A stretch of 64,000 nucleotides of DNA from Bacteroidetes bacterium UBA1312. Lineage in GTDB: Bacteria > Bacteroidota > Bacteroidia > Chitinophagales > Chitinophagaceae. The stretch lies in assembly GCA_002307135.1 (NCBI GenBank), contig DBTQ01000027.1, positions 124,001 to 188,000 on the forward strand, written 5' to 3'. The notes under the pieces are model-generated. The model was not told the DNA's origin. It did no database searches and saw nothing but the letters and a program-made list of their open reading frames with translations. The position numbers were made by a program, and so were the translations under genes. Of this stretch, positions 1 through 9,000 are shown in pieces. Within the stretch, counting starts at the first letter, position 1. Each line of letters starts with the position of its first letter.

Positions 1-581
1 GTATAAGGGCTTGCATCGGGTATGGTAAATGTTCTTGTTTGAAAATTGCTACAAGAATCATATACCCGCATAGTGTAAGTGCCCGGCAATACATTATTAA
101 ATGTATCACTAGCCTGCAAACCTCTTATTGTCGGTGATGGGGCAATCAGCTCGCACGAATAAGGAAGTCTACCTCCTGTAATATGACCAATAATTTGAGC
201 AGTAGCCGCACCTGGACAAATAGGAGATGTAAATGTAGGTGTAAAGCTATGAGTTGCATAACTGCCTGCTATGGTAAAAGTACTGGTGGTCAATGTCGCA
301 GCCATATCTTTGACACGCAGTGTGTAGGTACCTGGTGGTAAAGCCGAAAAGAGGCTATCTGTCTGATCGGCACGAGTTATTGGACCAGCTGTGAGTGCAT
401 AAATATAAGGGCTCGTACCAGCTGTAGCATGTCCAATAGCTGTTCCAGAACTGGAACAACGACTCTCTGTAACATCGACACTACTAATAGCGACTTGTGC
501 CAAAGCCTTTATACTCCCAAGAGTGAGTAATACGCAAATTGGTAAAAATTTCGAGTATTTCATTTTTTTCATTTTTTTCAT
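1..581 (-). CDS. SprB-repeat-type secreted protein, N-terminal part
   Basis: The reading frame opens at about 581 on the minus strand and runs off the left edge, so only about 190 N-terminal residues are visible. In-frame ATGs lie at 581, 572 and 563. All give a lysine-rich n-region followed by a hydrophobic stretch ending ALAQ, a normal signal peptide. The mature part has two tandem units of about 75 residues with Cys, PY, LPPGTY/VLPGTYT, R-V and D features, the pattern of SprB-type adhesin repeats in Bacteroidota. I infer a surface or secreted T9SS substrate; the sorting domain would lie outside the window. Which of the three ATGs is used is open. Confidence 0.75.
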   Translation of the reverse strand, partial: MKKMKKMKYSKFLPICVLLTLGSIKALAQVAISSVDVTESRCSSSGTAIGHATAGTSPYIYALTAGPITRADQTDSLFSALPPGTYTLRVKDMAATLTTSTFTIAGSYATHSFTPTFTSPICPGAATAQIIGHITGGRLPYSCELIAPSPTIRGLQASDTFNNVLPGTYTMRVYDSCSNFQTRTFTIPDASPY

Positions 582-665
582 TTTAAAATTTTAGAACTTC
601 ATTATTATTAACCTTCAAAAAAGTGTTCATTAGTTGGTTATTATTGTCTTATTCTGTTTCATTAT

Positions 666-878
666 TTACTCATTTAGCACGGGGAATGTCAATTTTTCTG
701 CTATTGAAGGTAAATCTGTCAATGAAGCATTTTTACATAAAACTTCGTTGATAGCTATATCCAATTCCTGTTGGTACTCATCTCGCACAGAACGTAATAC
801 ATGCTCCACTACATAAAGTCTATCAGAAAGCGGCAGTGTAAATAACTTTTTCAATGTTATTTGTAATTCACTTTTCAT
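666..878 (-). CDS. Small hypothetical protein coupled to a LytTR regulator
   Basis: This 70-residue protein is predicted to be largely helical, with no signal peptide or membrane segment, and I do not recognise its family. Its ATG overlaps the stop of the upstream LytTR gene in an ATGA arrangement at 875-878, which argues for translational coupling and against a random frame. The sequence (LPLSDRLYVVEHVLRSVRDE) faintly resembles the short helical proteins found in antitoxin-like families, but no toxin partner is visible. A role as a partner or modulator of the LytTR protein is inference from position only. Confidence 0.5.
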   Translation of the reverse strand: MKSELQITLKKLFTLPLSDRLYVVEHVLRSVRDEYQQELDIAINEVLCKNASLTDLPSIAEKLTFPVLNE

Positions 879-1237
879 TTTATTAATTTATAATCATTTA
901 TATTTAATAAAGTGTGTCTTTCTTTGATAACTATGGGTATTTCTGCTCCGGATTGAAGTAATACAACGTTTTTATTCAGTCCATTTTGATTAATAATGCT
1001 GTTGAGGGATTTGATATACTTAACATTAATAACCCAAGAACGATGGACTTTTATTAAAAAATCGTAACAAGCCAATCGAGTCATCATTAATTTCAAATTC
1101 TGAGAAACTTTAATTTCTTCATCATTATCGCATACGATAAGGACATAAGAACCAACCGCCCTAATACTCACAATTTTGAAAGGATCAATAAAATAAATTT
1201 TACGTCTTGTTCTAAAAATAACTTTGTCTAAATTCAT
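875..1237 (-). CDS. Stand-alone LytTR DNA-binding domain protein
   Basis: The 120-residue product is essentially one LytTR domain: an early beta segment (YFIDPFKIVSIRAVGSYV), a middle segment (KLMMTRLACYDFLIKVHRSWVINVKYI) with the conserved F-hvHRS-VN-I core, and a final strand. There is no receiver domain, so it is not a classical LytR/AgrA response regulator. Single-domain LytTR regulators are common in Bacteroidota and often sit beside a membrane partner or small protein. It is divergent from the histidine kinase gene starting near 1508 and overlaps the next small gene by 4 nt. A DNA-binding regulatory role is well supported; its target is unknown. Confidence 0.85.
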   Translation of the reverse strand: MNLDKVIFRTRRKIYFIDPFKIVSIRAVGSYVLIVCDNDEEIKVSQNLKLMMTRLACYDFLIKVHRSWVINVKYIKSLNSIINQNGLNKNVVLLQSGAEIPIVIKERHTLLNINDYKLIK

Positions 1238-1364
1238 ATCAAATAATATTTAATAAAAACTATAGTAAATTGGCGTAAAATATTATACCATTCAGAAAAT
1301 GAAAACAATATTTCAAACAACCATTGAATACTTATGCAAAGTTGATACCATATTAGCAACTTTT

Positions 1365-1386
1365 ATACACTACTTAAATAGTGTAT
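1365..1386. promoter_or_regulatory. Dyad in the divergent LytTR/kinase intergenic region
   Basis: Two 8-bp arms, ATACACTA (1365-1372) and TAGTGTAT (1379-1386), form an inverted repeat with a 6-nt centre. It lies between the divergent LytTR gene (start 1237) and kinase gene (start about 1508). This is a plausible operator, but the binding protein is unknown and AT-rich dyads also occur by chance. Confidence 0.3.
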
Positions 1387-1507
1387 TTATGCCGAAAATG
1401 AAATTATTATCTCAAATACCCATATTTTTATGCTGTATTTTGCATAGTCGACTACTGAATATGTATAACAGGTTATTCGATTTGTGAAAATTAATTTATC
1501 AATTGTC

Positions 1508-3409
1508 ATGACCATTCATTCTAACCTTCGGATATTTATATTGGTGATTTTATTAATTACTAGTTGTAAACCAAAGCAACCTCCAGTTAATCGACTTCCT
1601 AAGATCGACTCCTTAAATATAGTAAAGCTCTATTCTAAGATGTCTAAAGCACAAATTGCCAATCCAGATAGCGCACTGTTGTTTTGTGAAAAAATGAGGG
1701 TCATTTGGGCAAAATATAATTACACACCAGGTCTCATGGATTATTATAGGTATGTTACTACTATATATTCCAATTTAAAACTGGAGACACAACGCGGGAA
1801 GCTATATGCAGATAGTGCTTGGCAACTGGCCAAGGAGCATGAAGAGTTGCTATACAAGGCGCATCATATATATGGGATATATAACATGGCTATAAGTGAT
1901 TATACAAGTGCTACCACACATTTTTTATCCGCTTTAAAATTGCAACCCAAACCTATTGATTCTATTTTTGTCACTGCTATTGATGATTATCTGGCGGATA
2001 TATTTTCGTTTCAAGGAAATTATAAAAATGCAGTTCATTATTACGAACCTGTTTTACAGTTAGCTCAAAAAAGTGGTGATACCCTGAGGATAATGTTTGC
2101 ATATCTGAGTATGTATCAATATTGCATAGAAGCAGATAGCACTAACGCTGCTTATTATTTATTTAGTGCAAAAGCGTTGGGTAAACAAATCAAAGATAAA
2201 TCTGTCAATGCTACTTTGAATTACTATTTGGGGCGCTATTATTACAATATACACATGACAGATAGTGCTCTATACTATTTGAAGGAGTCCATACAGAATA
2301 TTCGATCTAATTCCAAAAGTTTTGATCGGTTGGAACGACCTTATTTATTACTTATTAGGTTATATAATGACACTAAACAGTTTACTCGATCCAAAATTGC
2401 AATAAAAGAATTGCAACACCTAATAAGGGTTGAGCACATGGTTGATGATAATAAAGAGGTGTACTATAAATGCATTTATACACTAGACAAACAAGAACAT
2501 AATATTGAAGGTGCGTTAAGTGCATTGGAACAGATTATTGAGGTGAGAAAAACTATTGAAAGAGATTTAAATGACAAACAGTTATTGAATTATGAAAAAG
2601 AGTTGAAAAGGCTAATTGCAGAAAGGACGATTATAGACAAGGATAATCAACTCAAAAAGCAGCATTTACTTACAAAAATTGCCACATTAACCGCAATTTT
2701 ATTCCTTATTAATGGTGTTTTAATTTATTTCTATTGGAAGAGAAGAAAAAAATTGGAAGGAGCCCAATGGCGGGAAAAAGAAATAACTGCAAAATTAAAA
2801 ACTGAAAAGGCGTTACTTCAATTGCAGATTGATGAGCGTAACCGTATAGGGCAGGAACTACATGACGATATTGGCACTACTACGACTTCTTTAGCTATGG
2901 CTGTTGAAACCTTAAACAAAAACCCATTTGATAAAGATGCCTTAGACAAAATCAATAAATTGGCAAGGGTAATTAACAAACAAATAAACGTAATTGTTTG
3001 GAGTATGAATATGCGTAATGATGATTTAGAAAGTCTTATTAATTATATGCGCACTTTTGCACACTCCTTTTTGAAAGAGGCAAATATTGACTTAGACTGG
3101 AAAGGAAGTGGTTATAATAATGTGGTTATACTTGGATATAAGCGACGGATCATTTACCTTGTAGTAAAAGAATTGTTGAACAACATAGTAAAACATGCAA
3201 AAGCATCGAAAGTCATTGTGACTATTAGATATACCAATAATTTTTTAAATATTGAAATTGCAGACAATGGCACAGGATTTGTAGATAATAGGATAAAGAC
3301 TTCGGGAAATGGCATATTGAACATACAGCAAAATATAAAAAAGCTGAATGGATCTATTAGCTGGAATGAATGCAGTGGCACCCAGATAAATTTATTAATC
3401 CCAATTTAA
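1508..3409 (+). CDS. Lipoprotein-type TPR sensor histidine kinase (NarX/HisKA_3 class)
   Basis: From the ATG at 1508 the protein begins with a lipoprotein signal (hydrophobic stretch, LITSC, lipidated Cys about residue 20). An in-frame GTG at 1484 would add eight residues that do not improve it. Residues about 30-360 are helical TPR-like repeats. A transmembrane segment lies near residues 393-416, followed by a coiled linker. The HisKA_3 box is RIGQELHDDIG with phospho-acceptor His about 452, and the HATPase part shows LLNNIVKHAKAS, DNGTGF and GNGILNI. The layout suggests periplasmic sensing by the TPR part and cytoplasmic phosphorylation of the response regulator encoded 12 nt downstream. 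The stimulus is unknown. Confidence 0.9.
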   Translation: MTIHSNLRIFILVILLITSCKPKQPPVNRLPKIDSLNIVKLYSKMSKAQIANPDSALLFCEKMRVIWAKYNYTPGLMDYYRYVTTIYSNLKLETQRGKLYADSAWQLAKEHEELLYKAHHIYGIYNMAISDYTSATTHFLSALKLQPKPIDSIFVTAIDDYLADIFSFQGNYKNAVHYYEPVLQLAQKSGDTLRIMFAYLSMYQYCIEADSTNAAYYLFSAKALGKQIKDKSVNATLNYYLGRYYYNIHMTDSALYYLKESIQNIRSNSKSFDRLERPYLLLIRLYNDTKQFTRSKIAIKELQHLIRVEHMVDDNKEVYYKCIYTLDKQEHNIEGALSALEQIIEVRKTIERDLNDKQLLNYEKELKRLIAERTIIDKDNQLKKQHLLTKIATLTAILFLINGVLIYFYWKRRKKLEGAQWREKEITAKLKTEKALLQLQIDERNRIGQELHDDIGTTTTSLAMAVETLNKNPFDKDALDKINKLARVINKQINVIVWSMNMRNDDLESLINYMRTFAHSFLKEANIDLDWKGSGYNNVVILGYKRRIIYLVVKELLNNIVKHAKASKVIVTIRYTNNFLNIEIADNGTGFVDNRIKTSGNGILNIQQNIKKLNGSISWNECSGTQINLLIPI

Positions 3410-3421
3410 AAGCAAACGATA

Positions 3422-4060
3422 ATGATAACAGTATTTATAATCGAGGATTTATTAGATCATCTTAACTATTTCAAAACTGTAATTAATACAGATCATGAAT
3501 TGCAATATGTAGGGGATGCAAAAACAGGACATGAGGCGATCCGTGCTATTGCTCAGCTTCAGCCTAATATTGTACTGATAGATATCGGACTGCCAGACAT
3601 AAGTGGTATTGAGTGCATTTTGAGATTAAAACCGACATGTCCTAATATAAAATTTATGGTCTGCACAATACATGAAGAAAATGAACTTGTATTTGAAGCC
3701 TTAAAAGCTGGTGCCAATAGTTATATATTAAAGGATAGTAAACCCTATCAGATTATTGATGCGATCAAAGAGCTACATAATGGTGGAGCTCCATTAAGTA
3801 GTACTATTGCCCGAAAAATTTTGATTGAATTATCCCAAAACACGAAAGAGCTGCATTCAACAGATTATAATATCACTTCTAAAGAACATGATATTTTGAA
3901 ACTATTAGGAAGAGGTCATTCATATCAAGAGGCTTCCGACTTGCTGTTTATTAGTATCAATACTTTCCGTTGGCACATTCATAATATTTATAAAAAACTG
4001 CATGTTGACAATAGAACAGAAGCGCTGAACAAGTATTATAACAAAGAAAATATTAGCTGA
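3422..4060 (+). CDS. NarL/LuxR-family response regulator
   Basis: The 212-residue protein has a receiver domain (residues 1-120) with the acidic pair E8/D9, phospho-acceptor D54 in LIDIGLPD, and the conserved Lys in YILKD. A C-terminal LuxR-type helix-turn-helix (about 148-205, ITSKEHDILKLLGRG through NTFRWHIHNIYKKL) follows. It is encoded 12 nt after the histidine kinase gene, so the two form a clear two-component pair. It should bind DNA as a dimer after phosphorylation. Its targets are unknown; the divergent LytTR pair and the secreted-protein operon nearby are candidates by position only. Confidence 0.93.
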   Translation: MITVFIIEDLLDHLNYFKTVINTDHELQYVGDAKTGHEAIRAIAQLQPNIVLIDIGLPDISGIECILRLKPTCPNIKFMVCTIHEENELVFEALKAGANSYILKDSKPYQIIDAIKELHNGGAPLSSTIARKILIELSQNTKELHSTDYNITSKEHDILKLLGRGHSYQEASDLLFISINTFRWHIHNIYKKLHVDNRTEALNKYYNKENIS

Positions 4061-4302
4061 ATTTATTTTTGGTTATTGTTTTACAATTGAAAACTTTATG
4101 GCAAAAATTTTAATACTCAAATAATAAAAGTAATTTAAGTGACTAGATGAGGAAATAAAGGTTCATATTGAAGATTGGAGCAAAGCCAGGCATTGTTCAA
4201 GCGTCTTCATTGGAGAGTGGATTGCATTTTAGAAAACTAGATTATTGAGTAATCCCTTTTTATTACTTATTTAGAAGAAAACTGTTAACTCAATTCAATT
4301 AA
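4061..4302. other. Intergenic stretch with no gene seen
   Basis: This AT-rich stretch lies between the convergent response-regulator and HU-side genes. I found no convincing ORF, RNA gene or strong terminator hairpin. The sequence immediately to the right, up to the HU stop codon, holds a possible tiny membrane ORF listed separately. Confidence 0.5.
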
Positions 4303-4428
4303 TTATTGCGTTAGGGCTAATGTTTGCCAATAAGCAACAGTCAAACCAATCATGCAAAACATGGTCAATAGCATCGCTAGACCAAGGATGCTAATCCGTA
4401 GTATAAATACCTTTTTCTCTTTGTCCAA
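4303..4428 (-). CDS. Possible 41-residue membrane peptide downstream of HU
   Basis: Two codons after the HU stop, and in the same frame, a TTG at 4426-4428 opens a 41-codon frame ending TAA at 4303-4305. The product would be a short charged start (LDKEKK) followed by one long hydrophobic segment (FILRISILGLAMLLTMFCMI and onward to VAYW). It therefore looks like a single-pass membrane peptide rather than random sequence. It could be a real small protein, a decayed gene end, or chance. The non-ATG start and the lack of a recognised family keep confidence low. Confidence 0.25.
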   Translation of the reverse strand: MDKEKKVFILRISILGLAMLLTMFCMIGLTVAYWQTLALTQ

Positions 4429-4431
4429 AAC

Positions 4432-4722
4432 TTACTTTTTTATGGGAATGGATTTAAGTGCTTCCATAAATTCTTTAGATGGCTTGAAATATGGAATATA
4501 ATGTGCGGGGATAGGAATTTCGATATTTTGCATCACATTCCGTCCTATTTTAGCCGCTCTCTTTTTAAGCATAAACGTCCCGAATGTACTCACACTAACG
4601 GCTTCGCCTGTTAAAACAGTTTCTTTTACTTCTATAAAATAAGTTTCCAAAATGACCAATACATCAACTTTGGCTATGCCTGTTTTATCCGAAATTATTT
4701 GGACTATATCAGCCTTTCTCAT
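4432..4722 (-). CDS. HU/IHF-family DNA-binding protein
   Basis: The 96-residue product matches the length and fold of the bacterial HU family: an N-terminal helical dimerisation part (MRKADIVQIISDKTGIAKVD through FIEVKETV), the VSTFGTFMLKKRAAKIGRN core, and the arm and C-terminal helix (FKPSKEFMEAL). The usual NPxTG tip is replaced by NVMQNIEIPIPAH, as in many Bacteroidota variants. It would bend and compact DNA. It starts only 18 nt after the stop of the secreted 418-residue protein on the same strand, an unusual genomic partner for an HU gene. Confidence 0.9.
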   Translation of the reverse strand: MRKADIVQIISDKTGIAKVDVLVILETYFIEVKETVLTGEAVSVSTFGTFMLKKRAAKIGRNVMQNIEIPIPAHYIPYFKPSKEFMEALKSIPIKK

Positions 4723-4740
4723 AAAATTATGTTTTGGGTG

Positions 4741-5997
4741 TTAGTGAATGATTATCCGTTCCCTGCTTATATTGCCTTCGCTGTCTTGCAACTCAATAAT
4801 ATATATGCCCGTCGGTACATCAATTTTCAAACTGCTTTGATTGTTGGTAAACAATAAAGGTTGTTGCTGTAAAACACGTCCTAACAAGTCAAATACCTTT
4901 ACAGAGATTACTTTATCATTTGCTTCGCTCTTTGTAATAACGATATTTCCATCACTCGGGTTGGGATAAACCCTCACCCCGTCCCTCTCCTTTGGAGAGG
5001 GAGATGTAATTCCTAAACCTACTGTCCATACAGTTACCGTATCTGTTGTTACGATACCACATATCGTTTGCACGACCACATAAGTATCAACAATACCCTT
5101 TGTAGCTGCTGCATGTACACTAATTATTGCACCACTATCAATCAACACGCCTTTATGATACCATTTACAATCTAAGCCTTTGGCGGTAGTATCACCTACA
5201 CGACCAACTTGTACTGTCTTAGACATTTCTACCCATCTATTTGCTCCTGCATCCGCTTTTAAATCAATCGGAATAACGCTTACATCGTCTATCAGGTAAT
5301 AGGAATATTGTGTTGACGTGGATCTATAATTCGTCACAACTGTTTTTACAGAATCAATAGGTGCAAAGCAACCAATAGTAATATAGGTTTCGTTTCCTTT
5401 AGCTACAAAAGAACCTTCTATCTTCACCCAATTCATGGTATCTGCTAATACCGAATCTGTATAGACCTGAGGGATTACCGTTGTAATTTTACTTCCCGCT
5501 GTACTCACTATATGATTCACCGCGCCATTGTCCAAGTAAGCCCCTATTTTATTTTGTGCAACGCCAGATGCTTCTGCCAGATTGACCCAAAAACTCACAC
5601 AATAAGTTTTACCTGCGGTTAACGGTTTCGATAAATGACCTTGCAAGTAATCCCGATAATCATTAGGCAAAGGGCTTGGTGAGGGACTAGTTTCATCATT
5701 AAAAAAATGAGCACCTGCCATGCCATTGCCTGAATGGGGATATTGATAAAAGCCACCGTTGTCAGGAACATGAAGAACTTTGTCCAATGCAGCATTCCCA
5801 CATACGTTATAGTATTCCATGCCATATACCATATTTGAATCCGTAGCATTACGCCAGTTGTTGGCATAGTAAATCTCGTTCCAATCATCGGGACATTTGG
5901 AGTATTGTTCCAAGTCAGGATTACGGACAAAATTTACTTGTGCATGGGAGTAAACCCATGCACAAGTAAAAGATAAGATCATCATTATTTTTTTCAT
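4741..5997 (-). CDS. Secreted protein with T9SS type A sorting domain
   Basis: The 418-residue protein has a signal peptide ending HAQ (about residue 20), then a jelly-roll-like domain of the kind that opens N-P-x-L/F-E-x-Y-S-x-C-P-D-W in Bacteroidota secreted proteins (residues about 22-250). A short Ig-like part with a Cys pair follows, then a C-terminal type A sorting domain (about 343-418, VYPNPSDGNIVI, VKVFDLLGRVL, GIYIIEL). It should be exported by Sec and then by T9SS. The linker just before the sorting domain is encoded by a GC-rich palindrome listed separately. It starts 4 nt after the giant gene stops, so the two are probably co-transcribed. The substrate is unknown. Confidence 0.85.
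   Translation of the reverse strand: MKKIMMILSFTCAWVYSHAQVNFVRNPDLEQYSKCPDDWNEIYYANNWRNATDSNMVYGMEYYNVCGNAALDKVLHVPDNGGFYQYPHSGNGMAGAHFFNDETSPSPSPLPNDYRDYLQGHLSKPLTAGKTYCVSFWVNLAEASGVAQNKIGAYLDNGAVNHIVSTAGSKITTVIPQVYTDSVLADTMNWVKIEGSFVAKGNETYITIGCFAPIDSVKTVVTNYRSTSTQYSYYLIDDVSVIPIDLKADAGANRWVEMSKTVQVGRVGDTTAKGLDCKWYHKGVLIDSGAIISVHAAATKGIVDTYVVVQTICGIVTTDTVTVWTVGLGITSPSPKERDGVRVYPNPSDGNIVITKSEANDKVISVKVFDLLGRVLQQQPLLFTNNQSSLKIDVPTGIYIIELQDSEGNISRERIIIH
4971..5002. repeat. GC-rich palindromic element inside a coding region
   Basis: A run of C-rich sequence leads into a 9-bp perfect stem (4982-4990 with 4994-5002) with a 3-nt loop. It encodes the SPSPKERDGV linker of the 418-residue protein. 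The form (CCCTCACCCCGTCCCTCTCC followed by its partner arm) is like short dispersed palindromes I know from Bacteroidota genomes. Only one copy was noticed in this window. Confidence 0.5.
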
Positions 5998-6001
5998 AGC
6001 G

Positions 6002-9000
6002 CTATTTGATGATAAAGCGTAAACAAGTAGTGCGTTCTTTACTATCGCCGATACAGACCAAGTATAAGCCCGATGCTTTCTGTCCTAAGTTTACTTGGAT
6101 ACTTCCATTCGTAAAGTTAGCATTAGTTTGGTACACCAATGCACCAATGGCATTATAGACTTTTAGCGTTATAGCTTTATTGTCGGCTACAGCCTGATGA
6201 ATGACAAAACTGCCCTCGTTCGGATTGGGGAATAAGGAATAGTTCTGTGCTTTCGTATCATTTAAGCCTTTGGCAATCCGATAGAGCCTGCTGCTGTCTG
6301 TGATATTACAGCTATCATCATCATAACCTACGGTTTGACCTGTGATCAGGTCATACAAGGAACGTGCCTGATAGACCACTGCGCCATTGGTGGCAGGGCA
6401 TAGTAATGTTAAAGCATTGAGTGAACTACTATCCCCACTGCTCATTGTACCATTGAGGTAGTTAATATAGAGGTTAAAGTAGTTACTGTAATTAGCCACT
6501 ACATAATCCGCATCAGAGTAATCAGTAATTACCACTTCGCTGTCCACTACATCCCTACCCATTGCAGGTGGTGCTGCACCCAATAATGCCGTTGCAGTAA
6601 TGACATCGCCACTAGCCAATGCACTTTGCATATCAGTAATCCAACCAAAACGGCTCGGTGCTGCATGGAGCATAAAACGGTTGAAGATCGCAAAGCTGTC
6701 GCTTAAACTGGAGTCTGACAAGCCCAGTTGGTACAAGGATAATTGGTTCATCCATTGGTTGGGTCGGTAAGTGGCATCATAGCCCAAGCTATCTGCAATA
6801 ATGAGCATACCTAAGGTTTTGATCGTCCCTGTCCCTGTGCTAACACCAGTGAAACGGTCATTGTATTTACCGCCATCACAATTAGCCACTGTTTGTGCAG
6901 GGAAAATAGCACTCATATAGATGTAACGATTAGCAAATGGAACTGCAAAATTATTCAAAGGTAATTCTATTGCAGGGCCAGAAGGAATATTACGTACATA
7001 TAGAATCGAGCCTGTTGCTGTTGTCACTGGTCCTGTTACAAACGTTTGGTAACCGCTAGAAAATCCAGACCATTTGTTCCCTGTTGCTGCGACGTAGGGT
7101 CTGGGTCTAATGCCAGTATAGTCTGTCATTGTTGCTTGCACCCCAATATCAGATCCTAAGTTCATTCCTTTTGTTCCATTATACATACTATCCAGTATCC
7201 AGCGAGTGCCGACCTGTCCTGTAATCATATCAAAGTTAACACTACGTCCAATGTTGTACGTTTGGTTGCTGCATACTTTAAGGTTGGTATTGAAGGCTGC
7301 ATATACCCCGTTTATTTTATCGGCTGTGGATTTAAGCGAAGATGAACCGATGGTATTGGTGGTAATCGCTGCATTGGTACAATTGGTTACTTTGATACCG
7401 AATTGCGCTGCTCCTGTACTGCTCACCACATCTTTCATGATAATGGTATTGATGTCTGCTGTTGCAGGCGAGGTAAATAGCCCGTTCAGATAGATACCAT
7501 TATACACACTGTCCATAGCATTGATCTTGACGAGTATGTTGCCTTTATAACTGCCTTTTACGTAACTAGGTACAGTATTGCTAACGGTAATACCTTGTCG
7601 TACATATCTCCTGTTGTCATAGACTACTGGTGGTGGTATCAGGTCTTTGATATAGTTGGATGCCACACTGATTGCCCCATGAAAGTAACCTGGTATATTA
7701 CTGGTGTTGGTTAGGGTTACCGTTACACCATTTGCCACATTGTACATTTTGTTGAAATTGACATTAACGCTGTCAAAGTAAGGAGAAGTAATATTTGCAC
7801 CGTAAGCTGTGGTAAGGCTGTTGTAAGCGGACACATTACTGGTCTGGAAGTAGTTGCCGATACAGTTGGTACGCCAGTAAGCATTGGAAGATACACCTAC
7901 CCTACAATCGTAGAAACGGTTTTCCACACTGCTGTTGATTAAGGGTACAGAACGAAGGACTTGCAGTCTGTTCTTATAACCTGATGTTGGAGGTATCATG
8001 GCATATATCCCCGTTCCTGATGGTAAGGGTAATGCACCTGCTATGGCATAGATAGGAGCCCTGCTCATACGCATAAACCAGTTGTATACCGAGGTTAGGT
8101 TTGCATGGTTTGCATAGATACCATCACCTGTATTGTCAAAGAGGTTATAGTTTTGGTACAGGGTCGTATCACCGATAAGTATTTCGGAGAAAATTGTGCC
8201 TGTGCTGTTGGTATAGCCTACGTTGTTCAGGCGGATACCTGTGTAGGGTATATCACCGTCTTTACAGTTACCCATTGAGTAGGTTTCAATCAAGAATGGT
8301 GGTGTGGCTACGGTGAAACCGCTGTTGTAGTGTTTTAGGGTGTCTGCCGTTGGCCAAAGTATCGGGTACATCGGGAACGCTGCACTGGAGAATGTCCTTG
8401 AAGTAAAGACGGTTCTTACAATCGAGAAGGGGTAAGCAACACTTGAGGTTGCGGTATAGTTCTCGATGTCGATGGCTGTCCTGTTTCTGTTGAAGATGGC
8501 TTTGTTGGTTTTGATGATATTGCCTGTTGTAAAGGCTGCCGCTCCGTTAGAAGTAATGGCCGTATAGGCATCTTCAACCATACTGTTGTTTTTTAGTTCG
8601 ATTTGTGCTGATTGGTTCGTTCCTGTGCCTGCACTGAGTACAATGCCTTTCCACATTTTGGTATCAGTAGGGCAGGTGAACAGATGGGCGGAGTCAAGGG
8701 TGAGTTTGACATTAGGTGATACGGTTATGGTCACATTTGGTGCAATGAGTACGTTCGCATTTTGTATCGTCAAATTGGCATTGATGGTGGTATTAGCAGA
8801 TACATAGTAGTAAGACATAGCGGGAAGTGATGTTATTGTTCCGCTGATGTTGTAGAAGGCTACTGTGTCACCAAATACTGCACCAACACTGCAAGGGCAA
8901 CTAGAGCCAGTGATACTGATGGTATCATAAGCGGTCTGGCAACCGTTGTTGGCACTGACGATATATTTGGTCGTCGTGGACGGCGTTACATAGATGCTTG

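Noticed and set aside
1299..1487. 62-codon frame between the LytTR and kinase genes
   Set aside because: It spans the divergent intergenic region including a dyad, has no family resemblance, and overlaps the upstream start option of the kinase gene; chance is more likely.
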